Positions 45,099 to 55,201 of a DNA stretch of 64,000 nucleotides are shown here, piece by piece. The notes beneath the pieces are model-generated. The model searched no databases. It worked only from the letters and a program-made list of their open reading frames with translations, and was not told the origin of the DNA. The number at the start of each line of letters is the position of its first letter. The stretch's first letter is position 1. The DNA comes from Xiphydria camelus (lineage: Eukaryota; Arthropoda; Insecta; Hymenoptera; Xiphydriidae): positions 26,657,470-26,721,469 of the forward strand of contig OY783197.1 of NCBI GenBank assembly GCA_963678675.1, written 5' to 3'. The translations under genes and the position numbers were made by a program.

Positions 45099-45202
45099 GG
45101 GGAGACCGGGACAACATGATACGTGAAATTGGCCTCTCGTTGCCATTGTTTTCCATGGAAACGAGGGGCCATCTTCGTGTACCAAAACGCTTCGGTCTGC
45201 TC
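45099..45202. mobile_element. Family A hairpin element, copy 6
   Basis: The 104-bp element lies between TA at 45097-45098 and 45203-45204. Ends are GGGGAGACCGGG and TTCGGTCTGCTC. The core AAATTGGCCTCTCGTTGCC faces GGAAACGAGGGGCCATCTT. Confidence 0.85.
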
Positions 45203-45204
45203 TA

Positions 45205-47002
45205 GCCGTACAGAACAAAATGCCAAGGAAAATTATACGTATTCGTATGAATATGATTCAACGAAGACAATTCCAAGTTTTTAAAAATAAATCTATGCGT
45301 GAAACGGTTTTTTATTTCACTCAGAAAGTATTTCCATATCAGATAAACTTGTATGATAACTAGGTATGTTATTATGGTATCCATAGCATACCTTCATAAA
45401 TTGCGATGACAGGCACGATCGATAGTTACAAAATGAAACACCCAAAGGAAATCCAGTACCTAAGATTTACATAAACTATCTTTTCGCGTTCATTCGAACG
45501 TTCCCAAGATCAAAACAACTGAAATTCGTTCGATGACGGTACGATGTCGAAAACAGCGTATTCGTTATCGGTTACCCTCGACCACCCACCGATACGCCGC
45601 CTCTCGTCATTACCGACGTAAACGCGCGATGACAGGAGTTTCCCCGCTCGTCCAACAGATGGCCGTCGTTTAGACGTCGTTTTCAACCCCTAAGCCCAAA
45701 GCCGACTCGGATCTCGGTCTATCTTGCGGGTACTTCACCAGAGTGGATGAATTACCGACGCGACATCGGAACGAGGGGATCAGCTTTATAGGCTCGTATA
45801 AATAAGCGGCTAACTTGCAGCTCAGCAGCGCCCCCGTGCGCGGTGCGAAAGCATTCGAATTGCTTTGCGCGGAGCGCAACGCAACGCGTGCAGTAAGCAG
45901 CCTTCGCGTGTGCGTCCGCTCTTGCAACCTTTCCAACGACGGCGAACATTTGACCCCGTTTAGAGTAGGCGCGAATTACCGGTTATGTTAATTCTATTAA
46001 TGGGAGCTTATGAACTATTGCTCCGCGTGCGAGATTATTATAGTAGGTAGGTAACATTTCTCGCGCGTAACTGCATATTGTGTCTAGATGAGATATCAGT
46101 AATTAATGTGCCTTCTTATTTTAAACGGTCAGGATCTCGCGGTTTCCTCGAATTTGAATTACGACCTATAATACGCATGACAATTTGCGGTGAAATATAG
46201 GTACCTGCGGCGACTAAATAAATGTGTCGCAAATAATTATTCACTTCCTCGCAGGCCCGCGTTCGCGTAAATCACTTCTCCTGCAGCAGATTTATTTTGA
46301 TTTTAACGAAATACGCGTGTATTTTTAGTTCCACCGAAATATTAACATAAATACGTATTCGAGGCGAACGAATTTTCTCACGTCTCCGTTTTTCAACGCG
46401 TAATTTCTCCGGATGCACCCACATAGACAACGCTCCACATCTCCCACGAACCGCGAGAATTTGGCCGTATAACTTCACGGTAGTTGCTCGTTCGCTTACC
46501 GATCCCAACCTTCGAGCTGTGCAGCAGACGCGCTCGTCGGCGTCGGGGCATTACCTGTTTAATGCGAAGCTCTTTAGGCCCGGCTAATTAATGGTCGGAT
46601 ATCAGCGTAATCGTAACGAGTTGAAATTACACGGCAATCACGCGGTCTACTGGCGTAGGGAGAGGGTTCGACTTCTCGAGCGATCTTCAAAGCGGGTGAG
46701 CCGCGAAACTTTCCGTCGGCCTCGCTTTCTCGCGCTCCCTCCCTCTCCTCCCCCTCGCCATCTCGCGCCGCGGATCGACCTTCTCTGTCGGAGACAACGA
46801 AATTGGAAAACTTGGTGTAAAACACTGTCCGAAACTTTCCGGCTCTCTCCGGGCGAGAGGAGTCGCAATTATTCATAAAGCCGAGGGATATGCCGCGACG
46901 ATAGTTCATTAATACGGATCCTTCGCGCTCGTCGATTACGTAGTCGCGGTGGATCGTGCGAGGACGATTCGATGTTCGGTTCATTATTTAGTTAGATATA
47001 TT
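45205..47002. other. Unannotated stretch, alternating AT-rich and CpG-rich
   Basis: The stretch contains short palindromes such as GGTATG...CATACC near 45363-45391. Overlapping open frames at 46574-46984 (minus) and 46591-46878 (plus) lack recognisable domains. Confidence 0.4.
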
Positions 47003-47004
47003 TA

Positions 47005-47105
47005 AATGTCGGAATAATTTGACGCAGGAAGTTGGCCCCTCGTTTCCATTACTTACAATGGTAGGGAGGGGCCAACTTCCTACTTCATCTTGCCCTGGTC
47101 TCTCC
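47005..47105. mobile_element. Family A hairpin element, copy 7 (first of a local triplet)
   Basis: GGAAGTTGGCCCCTCGTTTCC faces GGGAGGGGCCAACTTCC. The right end CCTGGTCTCTCC is conserved and the left end is worn. Two further copies follow at about 125-bp spacing. Confidence 0.75.
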
Positions 47106-47138
47106 TGCCGTTTTTTGCAGATAAATTAAGTTAATATA

Positions 47139-47240
47139 GAAAACCGGGTCAAGTTGACACGGGAAGTTGGCCCCTCGTTTCCATTACTTTACACGGTTTC
47201 GAGGGGCCAACTCTCCGCTTCAACTTGTTCCAGTCTCATC
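47139..47240. mobile_element. Family A hairpin element, copy 8 (second of triplet)
   Basis: It lies between TA at 47137-47138 and 47241-47242. It starts GAAAACCGGGTCAAGTTGAC and ends CAACTTGTTCCAGTCTCATC. Sequence to its left (CAGATAAATTAAGTTAATAT) resembles that to the left of copy 9 (CAGGTAAATTAAACCAATAT), so element and flank were duplicated together. Confidence 0.8.
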
Positions 47241-47266
47241 TATTTCAGGTAAATTAAACCAATATA

Positions 47267-47328
47267 AAAAACTGGAGCAAGGAGACGCGGGAAACTGGCC
47301 AACCTCCCGCTTCAACTCTCTCCGGGTC
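47267..47328. mobile_element. Family A element, copy 9, core deleted
   Basis: AAAAACTGGAGCAAGGAGAC and the right arm CTTCAACTCTCTCCGGGTC remain, but the CCCCTCGTT...AACGAGGGG centre is gone; GGAAACTGGCCAACCTCC marks the junction. Deletion between inverted arms is a common fate of hairpins. Confidence 0.7.
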
Positions 47329-47354
47329 TATTTCGCTTTCAACTCGATATGCAA

Positions 47355-47778
47355 TTAACCCTTTTAGTGTCGAGCGAAAACTGTGCGTTTATGCGAAGAT
47401 AACCGGACGAATTTGACGAATTTACTAAGTTTAGGAAAAAGCTCATAAAAACAAAATTAAGGATGATATTTAAAAAATTCAAAATGCAGCGTATTGCAGA
47501 AGAAAGAGAGAATAATGTAATGTCAGTTGTATTTCAATATATATATTGAAAATCATACGAATATAACATAAATATTAAACACGATGAAAAACATATAAAC
47601 AAGTTTCTCTTCTACAAACAATATTTGCATATAACAATAATCATCGTTTAATCATAGTTTTATGTAGGTCACGTAGTATGAAGTATAAGTATTACATTTT
47701 CAATCATTTTTAATAAAATTACCAATATCGGTCCTGAGCGAACGACGATGTATCGTCGTTCGGCACTAAAAGGGTTAA
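47355..47778. mobile_element. piggyBac-type MITE with TTAA duplication
   Basis: TTAA at 47355-47358 and 47775-47778 flank a 416-bp element. Its ends CCCTTTTAGTGTCGAGCG and (inverted) CCCTTTTAGTGCCGAACG differ at two of 18 positions. TTAA duplication with CCC-starting ends is diagnostic of the piggyBac superfamily. A subterminal palindrome CGAACGACGA-TGTA-TCGTCGTTCG lies just inside the right end. The interior is AT-rich and contains no transposase frame, so it is non-autonomous. Confidence 0.85.
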
Positions 47779-49800
47779 AAACGACGCGATCTCCGGTCTC
47801 TCCGTCGATGATACGTCTGCGTGTACAGCAGTCGAGGCCTCCTCGCGATGTCGGTATCCATCCCGAAGCGCGTCTGCGTGATTCATTCATTCCTCGGATA
47901 TTTGGATCACGTGCGAATGTCAGCAACGGCTTTTTCCTCGCGAAAGAGAGAAAAAGCGAACGAGAGCGAGAGAGAGGGGGGCTTAGTTAGAGGAGAGGAA
48001 GAGGCGAGAGGGTTCCACGGTTCGCAGCACGTGCGTATTCACTGGTAAGAAGCAGAGAGGGGTCCGACGCACAAGTAGCCCCGCTTGCGTGCCGATGAAC
48101 CTGAAGTTCCTCTCGTGCGCCTCTTGCCTTCTGTGTGGTCTCGCGGGTTCGTCTCTTTGTCTCTCCCGGATCGGTAATGCCCGCCCTTGTCGGACGGGGT
48201 AAAAAAAAGTCGAAAATTACTCGATCGACTTTGCATTCCCGCGGAGAAAATAAAGTGGAAGAGGGACGACGACCGATTCTTCACCCCGCGCCTTTATGTC
48301 ATTTCCCCTTCGCACTCGCGCGTGTTCCGCGCGCGAAGATATTTTGTTAATCGCGCCCCGACGAGTGACGAATCGATCGGCAGGAATTGTACGAGCGTAA
48401 GTTCGTTTTCATCGAGTTTTCGTCATGCTATTTATTACGTTCCATGTTCGCACTTGAAATGTGTATGCAACGGTGGAATACTTCAAACAGCTTTGTTTAT
48501 TCAGAAGCTTGACGAAAAAAAAAAAACGCACTGCAAATGTTAAGATAATTCATGCAATAAAACCTGCAATATGTGGGTAGAGACCCTAGTGCAGTATTGC
48601 ACGCTTTAGTATATTACATGAAATAGTATGATTATGTGAAACCTGTATCCAAATACGACATATCATACAAGACATATTAAGTTGTCAAGAAATGTCCACG
48701 TTTCGTTTTTCCTTTTAATAAGATTGTTCCAAGTATCGAATAATCCCGACGAAGGAAAATTGAAAAATTAGTTTCGACCTTCTTTTTCCTCATTACACCT
48801 GTAACCCCTTCGTCGAGCTTCCACGAAACTTCGATAAAAGCGCATTTCCACGTTCGTCTCAAAGCCGTTCATTAAAAACCCAGAGCTGATCGCCCACCCT
48901 CCGCCATCCCGAGAAAGGGATCGATTCACGTGAAATCGAGGGAAAATCGTTTCGCCGCCCTTCCGCCCCTCACCCCGCGACGTACCTATACACCGCGGGA
49001 CAGCCGCGTGGGTAGGTACTTAAGTTTTTACCGTCCACCGGGGAAGTTCCGTGTACAGGAGCAGGGATTCCATGTAGGGGAATTGTGGGATACGAGAAAC
49101 CGGAGCCGCATCGCTCCCGAACACTCGCTTCCTGGAACGCTTCCGACTCGCGCGCCTCGCTCATCGTGCACGAGGCAGCCAAGCGCGCGATCGAGGCGCT
49201 CCCGTGAAACTGCCGGTCATCCGGGTCGCTCTCCGCGCGACGCTGCAGAATCCACCAGCAATCCGAGCTGGTCCGCGCTCCGAAAAAGGGGTTTATCTCG
49301 CCACTGCCGCGAGAAACCCAATCGTCACACCCCCTCCCGACGGAGGGGCGAGTGGTACGATACTTTCAATCACTTCTTCTTCGCCTTCTTCGGCTCCGCG
49401 TCGCGATGCAAGAACGATTCCTCGAATTCGTGCGATCGGACGAAAGGAGGTTTCGCTTTCCGCCAAGATTCGCTTCGCGGGGAGAGTCGATAATTGTACG
49501 ACTTGTCGATGCGACGATCAGGTATAGTTACTCTGACGTGCTGAAAGGTGTATGTATTGAGATTTTAGTTATCGCTGATAGGGGTTTGTAGGTACATCTT
49601 CGAGTACGACGAAACGAGTATTTCATAGGTGGAAGAAAGTAGATATTCGCTAGCTGCGACAATGTTCAGTTGTTGCGATTAAATGTGTCGCAGTATGATG
49701 ATTTGGATTCAATAAATATTAACGGACATTGTTTAGTTTCGATGGAATACCCATTCCATCGTATTCCGATATATTGGCCTACCGTTTTCTCAATCTGCTC
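47779..49800. other. CpG-rich block with AT-rich middle
   Basis: Overlapping open frames on both strands occur at 47821-48350 and 48930-49527 (187 codons on the plus strand); none has a recognisable domain. Bases 48470-48880 are AT-rich and featureless. Confidence 0.4.
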
Positions 49801-49810
49801 TTGATTCCTA

Positions 49811-49887
49811 CATTAATCAGGCCCTCCGTTCCCATTACTTTCCACGGCAATGAGGGGCCAACTTCCTCTGTGAACCTACCTCATCTC
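49811..49887. mobile_element. Family A element, copy 10, worn
   Basis: GCCCTCCGTTCCCATTACTT faces GGCAATGAGGGGCCAACTTC. The left outer arm is missing. ACCTACCTCATCTCA may be the right outer arm. Confidence 0.6.
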
Positions 49888-49968
49888 ATTCATAACCGAC
49901 CAGAAAAACTAACAATTAATCGTATAACTCGTAAAAACACAACTCGACAACACGTAGCCTCGAAACTA

Positions 49969-50216
49969 CCCCAAGAAGGCAGTTTATTAATAATTAATAA
50001 ATGTAATTTTAAATACGGCCAAATAAATATTTCGTTGAGCCAAGAAAATATGTAGTTATTATTAAAATGTTCATTTTTCATTTAAGTGGTTGCCTCAAAT
50101 CATCAGATTGTATGAAATAAATATCGTAATAGTTAACGAATATTTCCTTGATCCAATAAAACGTTTATTTTTCCGTATTCAGGGAAACATTTACTAACTA
50201 CATTTAAACTGTTGTG
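49969..50216. mobile_element. Family C MITE-like element, copy 5
   Basis: The left end is worn (CCCCAAGAAGGCAGTTTATT); the right end AAACTGTTGTG is followed by TA. Landmarks are AATAAATGTAATTTTAAATA, GTGGTTGCCTCAAATC and TTGATCCAATAAAACG. Confidence 0.7.
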
Positions 50217-50218
50217 TA

Positions 50219-50424
50219 CACCAAAAGAACTCTTGGTTGGGCTAACAAAATATGTTGAACCAATACGAGCCTACAAAACGTTTATTTTGGAATCGCAAAC
50301 TTCTTTGGTTGATTTCACGAAAACTTTGATGGCAGAGCCAAACATTTGAATAATCCAACAAATATTTTTTAGGTTATCAAGTTGACTCGACAAAATTATT
50401 TCGTTGACTACTTTTTTTCTCAGT
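50219..50424. mobile_element. TA-flanked element abutting family C
   Basis: It starts CACCAAAAGAACTCTTGG after the TA at 50217-50218 and ends CTTTTTTTCTCAGTG before TA at 50425-50426. Repeated CCAACAAAT/GTTGAACCA-like blocks fill it. Its right end belongs to the CAC-N-GAGAAA group. No second copy was seen, and it shares its left TA with the family C copy. Confidence 0.5.
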
Positions 50425-50426
50425 GT

Positions 50427-50964
50427 ATCTATGTAGCTATTCCCATCCGGAAGACGGTGGCGCGCGATGGTAGGCTTCGCCCCTGACGGCCCGAGAGAGC
50501 GCCGCGCCGAGGATCGGGAAGATCAGGCGTGAACACCATCACCGTCATCTTTCCTTGAATTTTAATCAAGCACTCCGTGACACGCCGCCGCGGCTCGTAT
50601 ACACACCACGCCGACTGCTGCCCATTATCCGTGATCCGCTATATCCACACGGCCACCGCGATCCCTAATCGTTTTACGCTCATTGTCTTTCAATTAAGGT
50701 TTTGTGGCCGGGTTCGTGAGCACCGCCATCGATAACGCCGGTAACGGTGCTGCGCTTTCGGTCCGCGCGACGTGGTGCTCCGGGTGGTCCATGGTTAGCG
50801 ACGCGCTTGCCGCGACGATTTCGCCGACTCGTTTTGTTTTTTATGAGGGTGGATTTTAACGTTCGCGTTAATCGTTTTCATTCCATGGGAACAATAAGCG
50901 CTTATTTTTAGCTTACTTTTAGGTAACTTAAACGTAGAACAAACGCTCTAGTTACTTTTTAACT
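50427..50964. other. Unannotated single-copy stretch
   Basis: The composition is balanced, with no microsatellites or repeat copies. It could be old conserved noncoding DNA, but nothing in the sequence alone shows that. Confidence 0.35.
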
Positions 50965-51098
50965 TTGAACGCGATTATCTCGAAACGCGATGGAGATACG
51001 TGAAAAATTAAAAGTAGCTTTTTTGTAGTAAAAACCTGGATAAACATTTTTTGTTTAAACCTTTCTTCGATATCTCTAATCGTTCCCAAGATAATCGA
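50965..51098. repeat. Family L-like palindromic fragment (subtype of 52.4 kb)
   Basis: TTTGAACGCGATTATCTCGA at the left faces TCCCAAGATAATCGATCCTG at the right. AGGTTT/AGCTTTTTTGTAGTAAAA and TCGATATCTCTAATCG match the units at 52380 and 52704. Confidence 0.6.
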
Positions 51099-52379
51099 TC
51101 CTGAACTCGCACTTCAACCGAGATGTTTATTCCATTTTTGCTCTGCATCTGTTTCAGTATATTCCGTCCTACGGGGTGGGAAATGAAAAGGCGACGGAGA
51201 GAGGCCGTTCGAAGAGCGAGCCAGCATTGGCAGTCGAGAGAGGTCTCGAATTTTTATCGCGTGGAAATCGCCGCTTAACGACTCTGAAAGTCGCGAGTCG
51301 CGAACGTGGCGTGTGTGCGAGGAGAGGCTGGCTGTATGCGCGGCTACCGGGGGGTGCCAGTCAGGGCTCGCAGTCAGGTTTGACGCCAGGGCGGGACGAT
51401 TTATCAGAATAACGCACGCGCCATTACCTCCGGTGCCCCCAGCGCCTTAAATCCGAGGTCTTGATTTCGCGCGAAGTCCCAAATAAAACTTTCGTTCGGA
51501 ACGCCGACTTTTCCCGCTCTCCGGATTCTCGTGAGCGACGGAATTCCTCGTCAAAAATATCGAGGGTCATCGACGGAGGTGAAATTGAAATGACGAGCTT
51601 TTAAAAATTTTTCTCTCGCGCTGTATTTTGTCCCCCCCGAGGAAGAAATACGGGCTCGATTAAACGTGATTCGCGTCTCGTAATTCCACCCGAGTCACTC
51701 GACCGCGTCCCTCTCGATATTCTCGAAATTAATCATCCCATTAATCAACCGAATTCCAATTAACATTAGAAGGCTCCGATTAAAGCGCGATACACACTTT
51801 CAGACCATTTATATTTCGCCGGCATTAAATTGCAAGTCGAGCATCTATCTCTTTGTCACAAATCAGAAGCAATCGCTGCACTCTGAATTTTCATTCATGT
51901 TCTTCCTACGGCGCACGGGTGCTCGACGGGTCCCCGTATACAATTATGTATCGCGCGTATAACCGCGCTCTATAAATAAAATCGACGAGGCGGCGGGAGC
52001 GCGCGCACGGGGGCGCAGCGTCTCCCCGGTCCGAACCGCGCGCGCCAATGGGAACGCCGCAGCGGGACGGTTCCCGTATATTTGTCCCTCGGTCCCGCAA
52101 CCGGATCATATTAATCCGCTCCTAATGAGCGGTCCTGATCTCGGTAAAACGTAACTGTCTCCGAGATACCGACACGCCCTCATTAAACCCACCGGTGGCG
52201 CGCTTCTCGTCAGCTCGATATTTAACGCGGTCGGCATCGCTCCATCACCTTCGATATCTCGACACCTGGGGAGGGCGGCGCGCGCGAGTACAAAGCGTTT
52301 CAAAAGTCCTGCCCGCCGCGGCGCGGAAGCCTTGCGGTGGTGATCGAATCGGTGAAAAAAGTGCGCGTCACGATTCGGC
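51099..52379. other. CpG-rich single-copy block
   Basis: Open frames at 51176-51412 (plus) and 51906-52303 (minus) have no recognisable product. Confidence 0.4.
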
Positions 52380-53005
52380 TTTGAACGCGATTATCTTGGA
52401 ACGCAGTAGAGATAGGCGAAAACTCGAAAGCAGGTTTTTTGTAGCAAAATGATAGACAAACATTTTTTATTTAGACTTATTTTCGATACCTCCGATCATT
52501 CTCGAGATAATCGACTTTGAACGTGCACTCTTCAACTGGGGCGTTTACCTATCTTATATTTTCACCCTATTGATTATGACCGAGAAAATAGAAAAAATTT
52601 AGAATTCCCTGTCTAAACAAATATATAGAAATCCATAAAAGTCCGCGTTGTAAAATATACGGCGCTTCGGCAAGACGCACAGAACGATTAAAACCGTCCT
52701 GTCTTTGAACGCGATTATCTCAGAACGCAGTGACGATACGTGAAAAATCGAAAGCAGGTTTTTTGCGGTAAAAGCACAGACGAACATTTGTTATTTAAAC
52801 TTATTTTCGATATCTCCGATCGTTCTCAAGATAATCGCGTTTATCTCACTTGTGTGCCCTATTTTACTCAACTTATTATGAATAAGGAGACGGGAAAAAA
52901 TGGAGAATTCCCCGTTTGTACGAATATACGGAAATCCATGAAAGTCCGCGTCATAAAATATGCGGTGCCTCGGCAAGACGCATAGGACCGTCTAAACGTC
53001 TTCTC
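52380..53005. repeat. Tandem duplication of a 324-bp unit with a palindromic core
   Basis: TTTGAACGCGATTATCT starts at 52380 and again at 52704. Each unit continues in the same order: GAAAGCAGGTTTTTTG, then TTTTCGATAYCTCCGATC, then AATTCCC, then GAAATCCATRAAAGTCCGCG, then CTCGGCAAGACGCA or CTTCGGCAAGACGCA. The first about 145 bp of each unit is an imperfect palindrome. The single related fragment at 50965 shows that the palindromic part moves or spreads on its own. Confidence 0.75.
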
Positions 53006-53600
53006 TCGCGAGAGGCACGCGCGACGGCAGTATCGAGACGCCCCCCGGGACGCCCTGTAGCTTCGCGTACGAAAAGGTTTATAGAGGTACTCAAGATGAT
53101 CCGGGCAACAGCACGGCCGCGCAGCCGATAATTAGTTAATCAGTCAACGTAGCTTGTTTATTCAAATGCATGGGAGGGCAACGCGAGATTCACGTTAACA
53201 AGCCACACCGCTGGCCGCGTCCGTCCGGCGACCCCACCCCACACGCGGGCTCTCCTCCCTTCCACCATTTTTACATTTACCGAATCATTAATCGTTCGAT
53301 TAAACCGTCTGATAGTGCGCACCCGCTCGGATCTTGCTCGCGTACCTCAACGGACACGAACAACTCCGTAACACGGATCGCGGCTCTCCGGACCTGCGAG
53401 TCTGTCACGCGAGACCCGTGTCTTTTGGCCGGAGAATCGATGACTGCTTTTTTCGTCGCGCGTCTCCGCGCCGCTTGCTCTCTGTGGTGTTTCCATATGA
53501 TGACTTTCTTTCGACTCGCTTTCACCTCCGCGGTTTCAGTATTTATTGCGTGGTTGGAACACGATGGTGATTGCTTTTGTGGTGCACCGCGGCTTCGTGT
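53006..53600. other. Unannotated stretch
   Basis: An open frame at 53170-53658 (plus, 162 codons) and a 194-codon frame on the minus strand (53277-53861) overlap the same bases and run into family L or A sequence. Neither has a recognisable domain. Confidence 0.4.
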
Positions 53601-53730
53601 ACGATCATCTCGTGACCTATGGACTTTTGGCCTATGTTGGTATGGACCTTTTTTGTAGATCGAAATGTCAGCTTGAAAAAGTTTCCCACGAACTTTCATC
53701 AAAAGTTCGTAGGTAACGAGATAATCGTGC
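53601..53730. repeat. Family L fragment
   Basis: ACGATCATCTCGTGACCTAT at the left faces GTAGGTAACGAGATAATCGT at the right. CTTTTTTGTAGATCGAAATG in the middle matches TTTTTGCAGATCGAACTA at 18.7 kb. Confidence 0.6.
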
Positions 53731-53767
53731 TTGAAGCTGATCAGAATAGTACCTTTTATCGCTGAGG

Positions 53768-53847
53768 GTTGAACGGGTGAATTGGCGCAAGAAGTATAAT
53801 AATAAGAACGAAGGGCCAACTTTCTGCGCCAACTCATCCCATTTTTA
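53768..53847. mobile_element. Family A element, copy 11, degenerate core
   Basis: GGTTGAACGGGTGAATTGGC faces GCGCCAACTCATCCC, and GAACGAAGGGCCAACTTTC marks the right inner arm. The left GGCCCC block has been replaced by TATAATAATA. Confidence 0.6.
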
Positions 53848-54517
53848 TACCATTCGTACAAAAGAAGTCTGTTCTCAATTTTATGTATCCATCTGACGTA
53901 ACTTCAGTCGGATCGAAAAGTCTGTGAGACTTATCCAATTGATGGTTATTTATTATTATCGGAAGAAACTCTATTGATATGAACTTTATCAAAACTGTCG
54001 AATGTTCACCTCCACCAACATTCTTAGCTACCCCGAATCCCGAAGAAATCACAGAGGAGTCCGTCCCGCGAAGGAGTCGTAGAATTCGAGCACCGCGCTC
54101 TCCGAGAACACGGATGAAAATAGTCCCGGCGAGCGGAAGCAACAAATAATGGCGCAAGGTGTGGATGCAAACCGCGCGTGACCCGTTGCGCGTGCACGAA
54201 TGTAGGAACTCGCGCGGGTGTCCCGGTGTACGTGGACGCGCCCCATGTAATCCCAGCGATGCCTCTCAAGTCTCCTCTCCGCCTTGGAGATCATCGCTGA
54301 GACCAAAGCGAAAGAGTCGCCAGCGCGACCCGTGCATATTGTGCCGCGCGTGGTACAATGTTGGGTCACTCTTCCAAAGTAAATATCGCACGTCGGAAAT
54401 CAACGATTTATCGCGATGACACGTGCGTCCCTGTCCAAAACGGTCCTGGCTACCTACGTCGAACGCAAGTGTAATTTTAAATATCAGCCGTGCACATATT
54501 TCGCGATGCCCGGATCG
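53848..54517. other. Unannotated stretch
   Basis: The GC-moderate sequence has overlapping open frames at 53834-54369 (minus) and 54159-54419 (plus) and no recognisable product. Confidence 0.4.
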
Positions 54518-54519
54518 TG

Positions 54520-54855
54520 CACCGAGAAATCAGTTTGTTCGTAGGGAAGACCGGGGTGAGTTGATACGTAAAGTTGACCCCTTGTGGCCATTACTTTTTA
54601 TGGAATTGAGGTGCAAACTTCGTCTTGCCTAGTTGATAAATGTTGATTGTGGCGAATAAAAATTTCATTGGACCAAGTAAATATTTGTTAACTGTTACGA
54701 TATTTGTTTGGCACGATTAAATCCTCTGAGGCGACCTTTTAAATGAAATAAATATTCTAATAATTAACATATATTTTCTTGCCCTGATGAAATATTTATT
54801 TCACCGTATTTGTGAAATTACATTCATTAACTATTAATAAACTGTTTTCTCAGTG
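54520..54855. mobile_element. Family C element, copy 6, interrupted by family A
   Basis: It starts CACCGAGAAATCAGTTTGTT and ends AAACTGTTTTCTCAGTG, with TG on both sides (54518-54519 and 54856-54857). At 54542 the left arm stops at GTTCGTA and resumes TAGTTGATAAATGTTGATTG at 54630, with a family A element in between. Confidence 0.8.
54544..54629. mobile_element. Family A element, copy 12 (nested in family C)
   Basis: The 86-bp element lies between TA at 54542-54543 and 54630-54631. It starts GGGAAGACCGGGGTGAGTTG. The right arm is shortened (CAAACTTCGTCTTGCC), so part of the outer right end was lost before or after insertion. Confidence 0.8.
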
Positions 54856-54857
54856 TG

Positions 54858-55201
54858 GATTTATCAATCGAAAGAAGAGATGTGTTTGTAATAACCAAAT
54901 TTTCGTCGCAAAAACTCGAGTTTGACAATCAATAGCAGATCGTTGTAGCTGTTGACCCGGAAACGAACCTTTAAGAGAATACGCTTTTTCCTCACTCATG
55001 CCCATTTCGAAGCCTTATCCAGCCTATTTTTAGACCGTAAAATGGTGTTTTTCCCGCGTGACACCGACCGGGAGTCCGCAGACTGTTAAAAGATTGCTTA
55101 GTCCGAAGTGGGTCCTTTTTCCAAACTGATATACGCAACGTCAAATGAGCCGTGTATACTTCTGTTTATTTTGTTTTGAGAGACGGGCATTCGTGAGAAA
55201 A
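54858..55201. other. Unannotated stretch left of the composite repeat
   Basis: The composition is mixed; it has no copy elsewhere in the window. It may belong to a larger element around the composite repeat, but I cannot show it. Confidence 0.35.

Noticed and set aside
53277..53861. Open frame of 194 codons, minus strand
   Set aside because: It crosses family L and family A elements, and the opposite strand is open over the same region. No domain is visible.
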